Made by a program: the position numbers and the translations under genes. The notes beneath the pieces were generated by a model. The model saw nothing but the letters and a program-made list of their open reading frames with translations. It made no database searches and had not been told where the DNA came from. A stretch of 42,502 bases of DNA from Porphyra umbilicalis (Eukaryota > Rhodophyta > Bangiophyceae > Bangiales > Bangiaceae). Each line of letters opens with the position of its first letter. The first letter of the stretch is position 1. Positions 21,860 through 31,560 of the stretch are shown here, in pieces. The DNA lies in contig KV919237.1 in the NCBI GenBank assembly GCA_002049455.2, forward strand, positions 1-42,502, read 5' to 3'.

Positions 21860-22489
21860 TATTTGATTTGTTTGTATCGATCAACGCCTGTACACTTTTG
21901 CTTTGATACTGTCCGCGTTTGTGATGATGCCTACAATAAGGGAGCCTCGTCTTGCTCTCAAAACGTGCTCATATATGCAGCACAAGTGTACTGTCCGTGT
22001 CCGTGTCGCTTCGTGAACCGACTGTCCGTCTACAGCAGCAGCCGTACCGACTGTCGTCCACAGCAGTCGTACCCTTCCACCCGCGTGTGTGGGTATGTTC
22101 TTTTGATCGCGTTGGCTGTGGGAGCATTGGTATCCGCGCGGTGGTCAGAAGTTGTTAGCGTTGTCACAAGGTATTAGGATTACAATGGGGGTCCTCTTCG
22201 TTTGTCACGGTACTTCGGATGCGAAACAATTTCTATATCATGCGTTTAAGTGGCGCCCTTCGCATTCATTAAAATTTTCCAACTACGCTTTGAAGACAGT
22301 CTTAACTCCGACAATGTGCATGAGACTCGTGCCAAACGTGTTCGTCATTCAAGACATAGTACTATCCATTGTCGAGACTTAGTTCCATTTTAACTGTGGT
22401 TTCCGATTGAACTCCTGTGTGGTCAAACAGGGCCTGTCCTCGCTGACAAAGGTCTTGGTCAGCGAGGACAATGCACAGCGAAGCTGCTA
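21860..22489. other. AT-richer flank of the transposon, no gene
   Basis: No gene is recognised. This is the 3' flank of the 19709-21859 gene and the left flank of the IS630/Tc1-type transposon. It contains a strong hairpin at 22435-22470. Confidence 0.5.
22435..22470. repeat. 13-bp perfect hairpin next to transposon
   Basis: TGTCCTCGCTGAC (22435-22447) and its exact reverse complement (22458-22470) surround a 10-base loop, AAAGGTCTTG. It sits 20 bp outside the left transposon terminus. It could be a terminator-like hairpin or the excision scar or end of another element. Confidence 0.85.
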
Positions 22490-22512
22490 AAGGTCCATCC
22501 CATATAGCTAGA
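22490..22512 (+). repeat. Left terminal inverted repeat of transposon
   Basis: 23 bp, identical to the reverse complement of 25093-25115; preceded by TA at 22488-22489. Confidence 0.93.
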
Positions 22513-23008
22513 CATATAAGAAAAAAAACCGCACGAGACGGGAGGTTGTCGGATGGGGCCGAGGCTTTGTACGCGAGGTCAGCAGTAAGCTACGGCTCAG
22601 CTATAAAAAAATCAGGCACAAAACGCTTGTCTTGCACCGGAGGTGTCGAGAGGAAGAGACAAGGTGCCTGTCTGCACCGCCATGGACGCCAATGCTGTGT
22701 CTCCAGTCCGATTGTCCCTCTGGCCCGAATCAAACGAATTCCGACATCGGCAGGATGGGGTCCACAAATATATATGTTGCCGCGGAATCAGGCGATTTGT
22801 GTGGTTTAAATCCGTCTGCATGGGTCAAAAGAAAGCGTGACTTAGAAGATTGCACACACACACAGCAGTGCACGGCCCTGATCGCATCCACACCCCGCCG
22901 AGTGTTCGCCCACCACAAAGGCCACCTACGTGTGCCAGCCTCCTGGTCGCACCAAGAGAACAGGAAAAAACAAGAAGAAACACGCACGTGCAGCAAGCAG
23001 AGCACACG

Positions 23009-24456
23009 TCACTCCTCCATGTGGGAGCTGGCGTCGCTCTCCTCATCAGACGAGCTACTCATACCCTCCCCCCCCCGGACTCCACCTCCAGCTGCTCTTC
23101 CCCAAATGCTGCTTCCACCGCCGCGCTCACCTCGCCCACCGCCCGATAGTTGTCCTCCATCTTGATAGCATGCAGCTCGTACTTGAGCCACTCCTGGGCG
23201 GTAATATTGACAAACTGCTCCGCCACCAGCGTCTTCAAAGTCGTCAGCGTAAAGTCAATGTTGGCCCGCTTGAGCGCCATCTTCACGGTGCCCCAGACCA
23301 TTTCGATAGGGTTGAGCTCAGGGTGGGCCACTGGTGAGATAAGGATTGATATCCCAAAGTCTTTCGCCAGGTCTTGGACCAGGTACCTGGGTCCGGGGCG
23401 GTTCTTGGCCGCTTGTTCGAGCAACTCCTTCTTGACCTTGTCCTTCTCCCACTGGGTGCCCTCCCACTCCTCTGGCACGCAGTCGTGAGCCCTGAGCCAC
23501 GCCGCCACCTCCGCCTTGCGCATTTTTGTGTTGGCGGGGCGCGTGCTCTCGGTGCGTACGAGGTGATACGGGGCGCGGTCAATCACCAAGACGCCGCCGT
23601 GCATCTTGGGGAAGACGTCGTTTTTCAACCACTCCAGCCAGCGGTCAGAGTTCATCTCATAGTGGTAGTCCCCGGTTTTTTTCTTGCCTATGAAGACGAG
23701 GCTGGCGCCGTCCACCGGGCCCGTCTCGCGAGAGCCCACGTGGGCAATAATAATCCTGCCGCCCTTGCCCGACGGCACCTTGATCCTTGAATTCAGCGTC
23801 CCGTCGTTCCAGCTCCGGTACACCGACATGTTCTTATTGGCCCATGTTTCGTCCGTGTAGTATATCGTGCGCCCCGCCCGACGGTACTGCCGCACCGTGT
23901 CGATGTAGTTGGTTCTCTGGGCCTTAATGGCAGGGTCCTCGCGCGCCACGTCGTAATGCGTGGGCCCTCGCGAAAAGTAGAAGCCCGCCTCCTGCATAGC
24001 GACGGCCAGCTTGGTGCGCGTCCACACAAAGGAAGACGCGGAGCCGATGCCCGTCGCGCTGTGCACCAAGTTGGCCGTCTTGAGGTACTCCAGCGTGGTG
24101 TCCAAAGAGGGGAGAGAGCGGTTGCGGTACTGAGAGTACACCGCCTCACGCACACGGACTCTCTCGGCGTCGGGAATCCGCGGGACGCGCTCACGCCTCT
24201 CTCGCTCTCCCGACTCGGGCAGTCCATCAAAAAAGTCTTCAGAGCGCACTCGGCTCACCGTGCTCAAGCTCACACCGGTGGCCCACGCCGCACGCTGCAC
24301 GGGGTTGCGCAACCCACGGGATCGTCCCGCCGTCCGCTCTCTAACAAAAAAGCGGTGGACGTTACGCAAAATGGTGGCGCTGTCCGTCGTCAGTCGGTAA
24401 AACTGCCGACGCCGAGGTGACCCCGTGGCGGGGACCACCCCGGCAGATGACGACAT
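23009..24456 (-). CDS. DDE transposase, IS630/Tc1/mariner type, DD91E
   Basis: The ATG at 24456 is the first ATG of an open frame that also extends upstream with GTG. Order of parts: a basic helix-turn-helix region (about residues 30-75: RNVHRFFVRERTAG, VQRAAWATGVSLSTVSRVRS), a linker, then the RNase-H-like catalytic core. The acids are D202 in TIYYTDETW, D293 in GGVLVIDRAPYH and E385 in HPELNPIEMVWGTVK. Ninety-one residues separate the second D and the E, far more than the 34-39 usual in Tc1/mariner; the insertion is Lys/Glu-rich and helical. The frame as given stops at 23059 just after a G run (minus strand; C run near 23068-23076). A -1 step there continues into an acidic Ser/Asp/Glu tail (MSSSSDEESDASSHMEE) ending at 23009. 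That tail looks real, so a base is probably missing from the run. It would cut and paste this element by its 23-bp ends. Confidence 0.9.
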
Positions 24457-25092
24457 GACAGGCAAACCGTCAGGTGGAACAAAACACCGAGGCCGGTGGG
24501 GGTCGGGGGAGGGTGCAGGGTGTGCGGCGCGTGCGGCGGGCACGGTATGAGCGACGACTGCGTTGCGTGCAGAGTGTGCGGGGCGAGCCACGTGCTGCCA
24601 AGAGCGGCCGTGGACAACTGGTACAGTGACGCTTCACTTATGAGGAAGAGCTTGAAAACAAATTAAATCGGCGAAAAAGAAATCAAAAGTAGCATCCACG
24701 GCAGAGAATGCCCCTCTTCCTCTTGCAACAGCAGAGAAGAGGCGCTACAAGACACCTCCTTCTCCGGCCATTCGCGGCAGCGCCGTAGGTCCTTTTTTGA
24801 GGGAGAAAGCTCGAACATGGCGCCTGTACACCATGTACACGTTCTGGAACGTGGCCACGTCGCGACCTTATGCTGCACGAACTCACGGGCGTTTTTTGTA
24901 CTTTACGTCCGTTTATTTTATTTTCTCGATCGCAGTGTACTCTTTTCTGCCATCAAGATGCACGTCAGACAGATGATTTCTTCACAGATAATGAATGCTG
25001 CTGAGTACTGTGCCCTTGAAAAAAACACTGCTTCTTGGGTGGTGCAGCCGTTCGCTGGTGCGGCGGACTCAAAGTGGGGTGTCTCCCATCAG

Positions 25093-25115
25093 TCTAGCTA
25101 TATGGGATGGACCTT
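25093..25115 (-). repeat. Right terminal inverted repeat of transposon
   Basis: 23 bp, exact reverse complement of 22490-22512; followed by TA at 25116-25117. Confidence 0.93.
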
Positions 25116-26513
25116 TAGTCGCTGAGTCGCACAACATCGTTGGGATCGCATTGTCGTTGTGATGGCATTCTTGCGGAACGAAGCACGAGCCGCAGTCTCA
25201 TCATCTGAACCCCCTGATAGATGGACGTACAGCGGGAAGCTTCCTGCTGCCGGGACAATGTACGAATCCATGCAATTGCGTCCGTCACTTACGCGGACGG
25301 TAACGTTCGTCTGCGGGACTCCTTACATGTCATGTCCACTTTTGCGTGAGCAAACTTTGCGTCACAAGGCCATCAGTCAGCTCGTGCGTGTGCAACGGGG
25401 CCAGGCGCCAGGTGTGGGCTGTTCGCCGACCACAGTTATGCTCTCCCAGTGTGGGGAGGTTGGTGAGGCGAACTGCACACCCAGTGTGGTTGTACATGCA
25501 GGCACGCGCTCCGTGCAGTGAGTCGCTGAGTGTGGTAGTACAGGCAGTCAAGCGGTAGGGTGCACCATAATCATGGGGGTGGCGGCGTGGGAGGGGCCTG
25601 GGGGGGGCTTGGGCCGCGGAGTGGCGGGGTGGGAAAGGCTTGGGAGGGGCTTGGGCCGGGTAGGTAGGGAAGGTGCGCGTTTCCCTTCGGGGGGGGTGCA
25701 CGAGTAAGTTTTGTTGGCAGTAACGTCCCGGTGTCTTGGTTTGTTCAGTGTCGCAAGTGCTGGGTGGCCGCGTCCAGGTGATGATGTGCGACACGGCACT
25801 GCGTCCAGCACTCGCTTCGACATGGGTGATTGACCGCTCCAGACCGTGTCCCTGGACCGTATTTGTTCAGCCAGGAGACGTTTGACCAAGAAAGTAAGTA
25901 TCAACTATGTCCGTAGTCATCCGCTAAACAATCAGATTAGGTGTCAAACCATCTCGTTTTCTCTGTAGTTGTCTGTAGTTGTTCGGACTTTTCTAGCGTG
26001 ATTATCGAGGGGTTTTGTGAATAGTCCGACGCCTTTACGGTGGATGACATCCTCGCGTCCCGGCTAATGGGCGCGGGAGGCGGGCTCTTCGAGCCTTGCT
26101 TACACCAGTCGGACTACGACAGCCTTGCATCATGCTTACAACCTGGAGCTGCAGGATCGCTCCCCGATTGGCTGTCCAGGCGCTGGAGCCGTGGCAGGTT
26201 GCAGCATCTTGATTGGACACGCGGCACGACTGGTGACCGTCGTGTGACTGTTTGCATTGTCTTGATTGGCCACACGGCGAGGCTGAATGCCCCCGCCGTG
26301 TGTCGTTTCGACGCCTGTGCGTCCGCCCGCGGCCGGATTCTTTCGGGTTGATTTGTCTGCGCTCATTGATGTATGCGGGTGTGTACTGCGCTCATTGATG
26401 TGTGCGGGTGTGTGCCACGCACGTTGATGCGTAGGGTGGGGTGGGTTGGTGCTGCGCACACGCCGTGTGCGAGAGCGCAAGAGGGCCGCTCCGCACCAAG
26501 TATCCTACATATT
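25116..26513. other. No recognisable gene; short repeats
   Basis: Right flank of the transposon. ORFs on both strands lack motifs. 25587-25665 contains an imperfect direct duplication of a G-rich word (GGGAGGGGCYTGGG...CTTGGGCCG). 26200-26280 repeats CTTGATTGGMCACRCGGC. A 29-bp tandem array lies at 26358-26444. Confidence 0.5.
26358..26444. repeat. 29-bp tandem repeat, about three units
   Basis: Units at 26358-26386 and 26387-26415 differ at two positions (TGCGCTCATTGATGTRTGCG...). A third, degenerate unit follows to about 26444. This is a small minisatellite with no coding frame. Confidence 0.8.
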
Positions 26514-26628
26514 GTCGTTCCGCCAAAAAGTGGAGAGTCCAGGCCTGTCAAAGAGGCGCTTTTGTGCGTTTGATTGGCCCAAACGTCGATCCGCCTGTCT
26601 GGGACTGTCCAGCTTTTGGCGCAACGAC
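26514..26628. mobile_element. 115-bp MITE-like element
   Basis: Left end GTCGTTCCGCCAAAAAGTGG and right end (reverse complement) GTCGTTGCGCCAAAAGCTGG match at most positions over about 27 bp. The core GGCCT..TCAAAGAGGCGCTTTT..GCGTTTGATTGGCC recurs at 3932-4017. No clear target duplication is seen, so class is not assigned. It has no coding capacity. Confidence 0.7.
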
Positions 26629-26893
26629 CATAGCGGGGGAGCGGTTGCCCCAGCCAGCTTAGCATCGAGGTCGTTGATCCCCCCTAAGGGTGGGGTCGGC
26701 GGTTGTCGGTGCTAGGCGCACTGTGCTCACACTGCGGTTTTCTCAATTCTCGCCGTACTCTCACAGGTTTCGACCCTTCTTGGCAGGCCAGGACGTCCTG
26801 CCCGGACAGCGCCGGGGCAGTTTTGGGTCCAGCCTGGGCTCGAGATTCGGCAGCTGGTGTGCCAGCAGGTCACCCGAATCGCCCAAAAACAGC

Positions 26894-26927
26894 CGGGTCG
26901 TGGACCCAGCGTTTGATCGCACTGCGC
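26894..26927 (+). repeat. Dispersed ~31-bp motif, copy 2
   Basis: GTCGTGGACCCAGCG then TTTGATCGCACTGCGC, matching 12596-12633 (minus) with two substitutions. Here it lies about 130 bp before the start codon of the second GT61 gene, at the sharp step from moderate to extreme GC. This makes a promoter or 5'UTR role possible. Confidence 0.65.
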
Positions 26928-27055
26928 CGGCCGCCCGCCCGCGTCGCCGCCGGCCGCCGCCGCCGCGTCGCCCGCCGGCCGCCGCCGCCGCGTCGCCGCC
27001 GGCCGCCGCCGCCGCGTTGCCCCCAGCCGCCGCCGCCGGCGGCGCGGCGGGGCTC

Positions 27056-29247
27056 ATGGCCGCCGCCGCCCGCTCCCGGTCGGCGTCGACGTCCCTTCCC
27101 CCCGGGAGCACCGTCGGGCTCCCCCCCCCCGCCGCCCACGGGGTCACCGTCGGCCGCGGGGGCGTCCCCCCCCGCACCCCCTCGGCGGTGGCGGCGGCGG
27201 CGGCGGGGCGGTGCCGCGTCGGCCTCCTCCTCGGCCTCGCCACCGCCGCCGTCGCCGCCTTTGCGCTCGGCGCCGCCGTTGCGGGCGCCGCGGCGGGCGG
27301 CCGACCGCCGCCGGCCGTCGTTGGGTGGGCGACCGGCGCGGCGCGCGGCGCGGGCGCCGCGACGCGCTCCGCGGCGGGCACCGTCCGCGCCATTGTCGGG
27401 GCGCTCGTTGGGGGGGGGGGGGGGGGGGAGGGGGTGGCGCCGCCCCGCCGCGTCGGGCGGGTGGGGGTGGCGCCACGCCCCGGGCGACGCGGTGCCCGCG
27501 CCGTGCGTCTGGGGCGCCGTCGCGGTTGTGCCCCCGCCCGTGGCGCGGTGCCGTGCGCCCGCGGTGGCGGTGGGGGGGCCGCCGCCGCCGGCGGCTGCGG
27601 CAGACGGCGCCCTCGACGGGCTCCTCGCGTGGACGGTGCGGGCGGGGGGGGGGGGGGGCGGGGGGGACGGCCTCCCACCGCGGGTGACCCCGCCCGCGGG
27701 CACCCACGCGGCGGATGTGGCGCGCGGCGTGTGTGGCGCCGCCCGCCGCTGCGACGGCGGCGACGGCGGCGGTGTCGGCGGGCGCGTCTTGGCGGTGACC
27801 CGCTGGTGGGCGGGGCCGCCGCCGCCGCCGCCCGTCGGCCCCCGCGTGGCCGCCGACTTGGCGCCCCCAACGACCGCGTCGACGGTGCAAAACGTGCGGG
27901 CGCTGCGCGGCCGCGGCTACACCCCCGCCGCCCCGCCCGCCTTTAACGCGTCGACGGGGTGGGCGGCGTGGGCCGGGCGCGGCACCGTCGGGGGCGTTGC
28001 CGGCGGCGGCAGGCCGCGGTGCGTCGACGCCGGCCGCCCGCCGTTTGGCCTGACGGTTGTGGACGATGCGTACGTGTCGTCAGAGGGGGCGGTGTTGGCC
28101 GCGGGGGGGGGGGGGGGGGGGGGGGGGTGGCAGAGCTGGGGGGGGGTGCTGCGAGGGGGACTGGGTCGACTACCGGGGGGGGGGGGGGTGGGGGGGGAGC
28201 CCGTCACCGTCGTGCCGGGCGACCTGTTTGTGCTCGCCGCGCACCACGCAGCGACCTACTTTCACGTGCTGACCGAGGTACGTTGGGGGGGGGGGGGGGG
28301 GCGGCTGGAGAGCGAGCCACGGACGGGCCGTGTGCCCGAGCCAACCGCGCGGGCTGGGAACGCGCCGACGTTGGGCCCCTGCCGCCGGCCGTGACGGTGC
28401 TGACGCGCCCGTTAGTGCGGCCTGCACGCCGCTGCGCGTTTGGCTGACGTCCCATCCACTGGTCCGTGCCCCCCCCCCCCCCCCCCTTCCCCGCGGCAGG
28501 TGATCCCCCGCGTCTTGGCCTTCCTCCCCTTCCTACGCGCGCACCCGCACATGCTCCTCGCCGTGTCGGCGTCGGACGAGTTGACGGTGCCCTTCCTCGG
28601 CCTCCTCGGCGTGCCCGCCGGGCGGGTGGTGGAGCTCCCCCGCGGCTCGTGGGCGTATGCCCACCGGCTGCTCTTTCCCCCCCCGCCGCCTCCATGCCCC
28701 GCTGCTACGCCCTCCGCGCCGCGTCGGTGCTGCCCGCCTACGTGGCCGCCGCGAACGGGGTCGGCGGCGGCAATGGGACCGCCCCGGCCGCCACCGCCGC
28801 CGCGGCGCTGCCGACGGTCGTCCTCTTGCGGCGCTCGGCCACCCCCGGCGAGTGCGTCGAGGCGCGGTGTTTGGCCAACTTTGACGCCCTCGCCGCCGCC
28901 CTCGCCGCCCGCCTCGCGGCCGCCTACACGGTCGTGGTGGCGCCCCCCGACGGCCCCTTTGCGTCGCGGCTGCGGGTGTTTGGGGCCGCCGCCGCCCTCG
29001 TCGGCGTGCACGGGGCGGGGTTGGCCAACACCCTCTTTTTGCCCCCAAACGCCACGGTGTTTCAAGTGTGGGGCGAGCCGCACGACCTGTACCGGCGGCT
29101 GGCCGACGCGCAGCCGCGCGTCGCGTTTGTCGACGTGACGGACGTGGGGATTGGCACCGCGCTGGGGGGGGGGGGCGCTCCATCAACGTGCCGCTCGTCG
29201 TCGAGGCGGTCGCGGCGGGGCTGGGCGTGCCGCCCGTGGCAGCGTGA
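27056..29247 (+). CDS. GT61-family glycosyltransferase, one intron
   Basis: The ATG at 27056 gives an Arg/Ser-rich N-terminus and a hydrophobic anchor (VGLLLGLATAAVAAFALGAA, at about 27222), as in type II Golgi enzymes. After a Gly/Pro stem the catalytic part has FGLTVVDDAYVSSEG and VVPGDLFVLAAHHAATYFHVLTE, interrupted by an intron 28278-28499 (GAG|GTACGT, GCGGCAG|GTG, phase 0), then VIPRVLAFLPFLRAHPHMLL. Further on come TVVLLRRSATPGECVEARC and ALVGVHGAGLANTLFLPPNA (HGAG at about 29009). Frame steps occur at a 19-G run (27410-27428, +1 or -2), an 8-C run (28677-28684, -1) and a 12-G run (29164-29175, -1); after the last the protein ends INVPLVVEAVAAGLGVPPVAA at TGA 29245-29247. All steps are in homopolymers, so I read the gene as intact. 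It is a diverged paralogue of the 7060-9066 gene. The acceptor sugar chain is unknown. Confidence 0.82.
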
Positions 29248-30000
29248 GAGGGGACGCATGCGTCGGCGTACGCCTCGACAGGGGGGGCATTTAACCGGGT
29301 ATAATTTTTGCTGCGTGTACACGTTCAAAATTCTTGGTACTTGGTGGGCTTGTCGGGAGCATCGATGCAACTCTTGGAGCCATAGGGCAGTCACTGCAGA
29401 AAATGGCATCTCTTCGCAATAGCAATTACGGTACGGTACTGTACCTACCATACCATGGTCGTGTCAGTATCATACTGTCCAGACGCTGCGTGTGCACTGT
29501 ACACCGGCCCACGACTGGTGCAACGTATCCCCGAGCGTCGTCCATTGACGTTGTCGATGCGTGACTGACGTCAACTCGAGCGAATTTTCAAGTCTCGAGG
29601 CCAGAATCAACGGCCGCTCACCCCCGTCGGTGGTGCGCCGTCGGCCCCACGAGACTGGTGGGGTGACGCGGACCGCGTCACGATGGCGCGCGCCCCCTCG
29701 GCACCGGCGGGGGCGGTCGCGCGTGGACGGGTGGCGGGTCGCTACCGACCGGCACACCCGCCGGCCGTCGACGAGCTGACCGCCCGCCCGCCGCGCCGCC
29801 AGCTGCCAGCGGCGGCGCGCCCGCCCGCTCGCCGCGCCGCCGGCTGCCAGCGGCGGCGCGCCGACACCCGCCGCCGCCGCCGCCGCCGCTGCCGCCGCCG
29901 CCGCCGCCGTCCCCGCCGGCCGTCGGCCGCGGCGCGGGCCGACGCGGTCGTGCCCCCCCCCCCCCCCCCCTCCCCCCTTCAGAGTCTTTCGCTCCGCAAG
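29248..30000. other. Intergenic, GC simple sequence
   Basis: 3' flank of the GT61 gene, then moderate-GC DNA to about 29590, then CCG/GCC arrays ending in a C run (about 29957-29970). A direct duplication of about 32 bp (29791-29822 and 29832-29863; core GCTGCCAGCGGCGGCGCGCC) is present. No gene is recognised. Confidence 0.5.
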
Positions 30001-30419
30001 ATGGAGGGGCCTACCGCCCCCGCTGCTGGGGCAACCTCTGCGGCGACGCATCAACCCCCGCAGTGTGCTTCGCAGCCCCACTACGGGTCGGGGTCTGGGC
30101 ACGAGGCCAACTACCAGGTCCCTTCGGGGTCTGGTTCCTACTCGCGTGGCGGTGGCCCTACGCTCGGCTTTCGCCAGGGAGATAGTTCCCGGCACGGGGC
30201 CTGGTGACTGGACACCTGAGATGCTGTCGCGCCTCCTTTTTGTCGTTTTTTGTTTTCTTGCCCTTCCCCGCCCCCATGATGGGAGCTGATGTCTCATGTC
30301 AATAGATCGTGAGTCCTAGGGCCCCGTAGGGTATAAAAGGGCTTCGCCCTTCTTGTAGCACATCTCCTGAATAAACAAAATTCAGCTACTCGCAGCCCCC
30401 CATACCGGTCGGTATTCAC
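30001..30419 (+). mobile_element. Possible LTR-retroelement remnant (short ORF plus LTR-like segment)
   Basis: A 68-codon Gly/Ser/Tyr-rich ORF (30001-30207, MEGPTAPAAGATSAA...) is followed by a T-rich stretch and then a segment shaped like a short LTR. That segment starts TGATGTCTCATG at about 30290, has TATAAAAG at 30332-30339, a small hairpin (AAGGGCTTCGCCCTT) right after it, AATAAA at 30370-30375, and ends GGTCGGTATTCA near 30419. TG...CA ends with a TATA box and a poly(A) signal within 130 bp fit a compact LTR. No partner LTR, clear primer site or pol domain is present, so this may instead be a small transcription unit. Confidence 0.35.
30332..30339 (+). promoter_or_regulatory. TATA box followed by small hairpin
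   Basis: TATAAAAG immediately followed by the hairpin AAGGGC-TTC-GCCCTT and, about 30 bases on, by AATAAA. Spacing suits a very short transcript or an LTR R region. Confidence 0.5.
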
Positions 30420-30939
30420 GCGGAGGATTGAACCGAATAGTGGCTCACAAAAACTTCACAGCGACCAGGCAGACGCCCTCAAGTCACCGGTGCGGCGATG
30501 AAAAAGCTACAGACGGCGTCCATCCGCATCCCAAATTCGACCATGCTCGCGCAGGTTGGTGCACGAGAGTGACGCTGCGTACCCGGTCGGCGGCTCTCCC
30601 CACGACGGCTGGTCCGCACACCTACGCCTCCCTGTCCGCCGACTCGCCGGGCCCAGCGTCGTCTTCCATGTCGTCCCCGCTGTCCGACTCCCCACCCTTC
30701 CCCCCCCCTCGTCCTCCTGCCCCTCTTCCGCGGCCGCCGCCGCGGCCGCCGCCGCCATTGCCGCGTCCTCCGCCCGCCGCGTCCAGTCCTCCACACGGCG
30801 GCCACCGCATCGACCGCCGACGCGGTGCGCGCGCGGAAAAGTGGCTGCTGCGAGGCCGCCATGGACGCCGCCTCCGCGCCGAGGCCGCCCGTGCGTGCGC
30901 CCGCAAACGCCGCCTCCGACGCCCCGTCCGCGCCCAGTC

Positions 30940-31560
30940 AGTAGATGCGCAAACAGGCGGCCGAGCTGCCCCGCCGTCGGCACCCGAAACGACCGCGGGC
31001 GGTGGATGCGGCCGCCCCGCACGGCCGGCGCATCCAGCTCGCCCACCGCCTTGGTGGTGGCCACGGCGACGCGCACCGACTCGGCGTCAGGGAGGACCGT
31101 CGAGGCAGTGGAGGGGCCCCGAAAAGGTCAGGGACCCGGCCGCCCGCCTGGCACCCCGGTTGGCCCCAACACCGCGGCCAGAGCGACGGGTGTGTACACC
31201 GCGTCGCGCACGATGGTGGTCGTCAGCCGGGGGAGGCGTCCCGTGGCGGTCCCATGGGTGCCGAGGGAATTGGCCGTCGCGGTGGAGATGCGGGGGCAGC
31301 TTCCAGAGGGGGGGGGGGGGCGCCAGACGGACCCACGCCCGCCTTGGAGGGGGGAAGAGCGGGGACACAATGACCTGCAATGCCTTGGACGGCAGCGACT
31401 CGAGGGCGGCCATGCGCAACTGGCGGTTGAACCGCCCGTGGGCCATGGACAGGTAGCACCTGGAGAGGCCAAACGTCGTCGCCATCGCCCTGAATAGGGA
31501 CGTCTTGCCCGAACAGGGGGTGCCGCGGAATAGAGACGACCGCCGACAGGGAGGGCCGTG
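30940..31560 (-). pseudogene. BCS1-like AAA ATPase, degenerate
   Basis: On the minus strand, in order: FRGTPCSGKTSLFRAMATTFG (Walker A, about 31535-31470), CYLSMAHGRFNRQLRMAALE SLPSKALQVIVSP, then in later pieces LTFSGPLHCLDGP (about 31130-31090, compare the SGLLNALDG of BCS1) and ATTKAVGELDAPAVRGGRIH RPRSFRVPTAGQLGRLFAHL (31076-30940, the sensor/arginine region TTN...LDPALxRPGR). This order is that of BCS1-type AAA proteins, which in mitochondria help assemble the Rieske protein into complex III. The pieces lie in different frames. The Walker B acids are missing where LLEDID is expected (VIVSPLF), and the usual second Asn/Arg of the sensor is altered. I therefore call it a pseudogene or a badly assembled copy. 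An acidic tail frame (ESDSGDDMEDD, about 30680) may be its C-terminus. Confidence 0.6.

Larger units (their letters stand above)
22490..25115 (-). mobile_element. Complete IS630/Tc1/mariner-superfamily transposon, 2626 bp
   Basis: The termini are perfect 23-bp inverted repeats (22490-22512 and 25093-25115) beginning AAGGTCCATCCCATATAGC, each flanked by TA (22488-22489 and 25116-25117), the canonical target of this superfamily. Inside is one large minus-strand transposase gene. About 0.5 kb lies between the left terminus and the transposase stop, and about 0.66 kb between its start and the right terminus. Identical termini and an open transposase frame (apart from one homopolymer step) suggest recent insertion and possible activity. 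Confidence 0.93.

Noticed and set aside
22435..22470. Hairpin as the true left end of the transposon
   Set aside because: It lies outside the TA-flanked perfect 23-bp terminus and has no counterpart at the right end.
23283..24420. Plus-strand ORFs opposite the transposase
   Set aside because: They are antisense shadows; the minus strand carries the catalytic motifs and helix-turn-helix.
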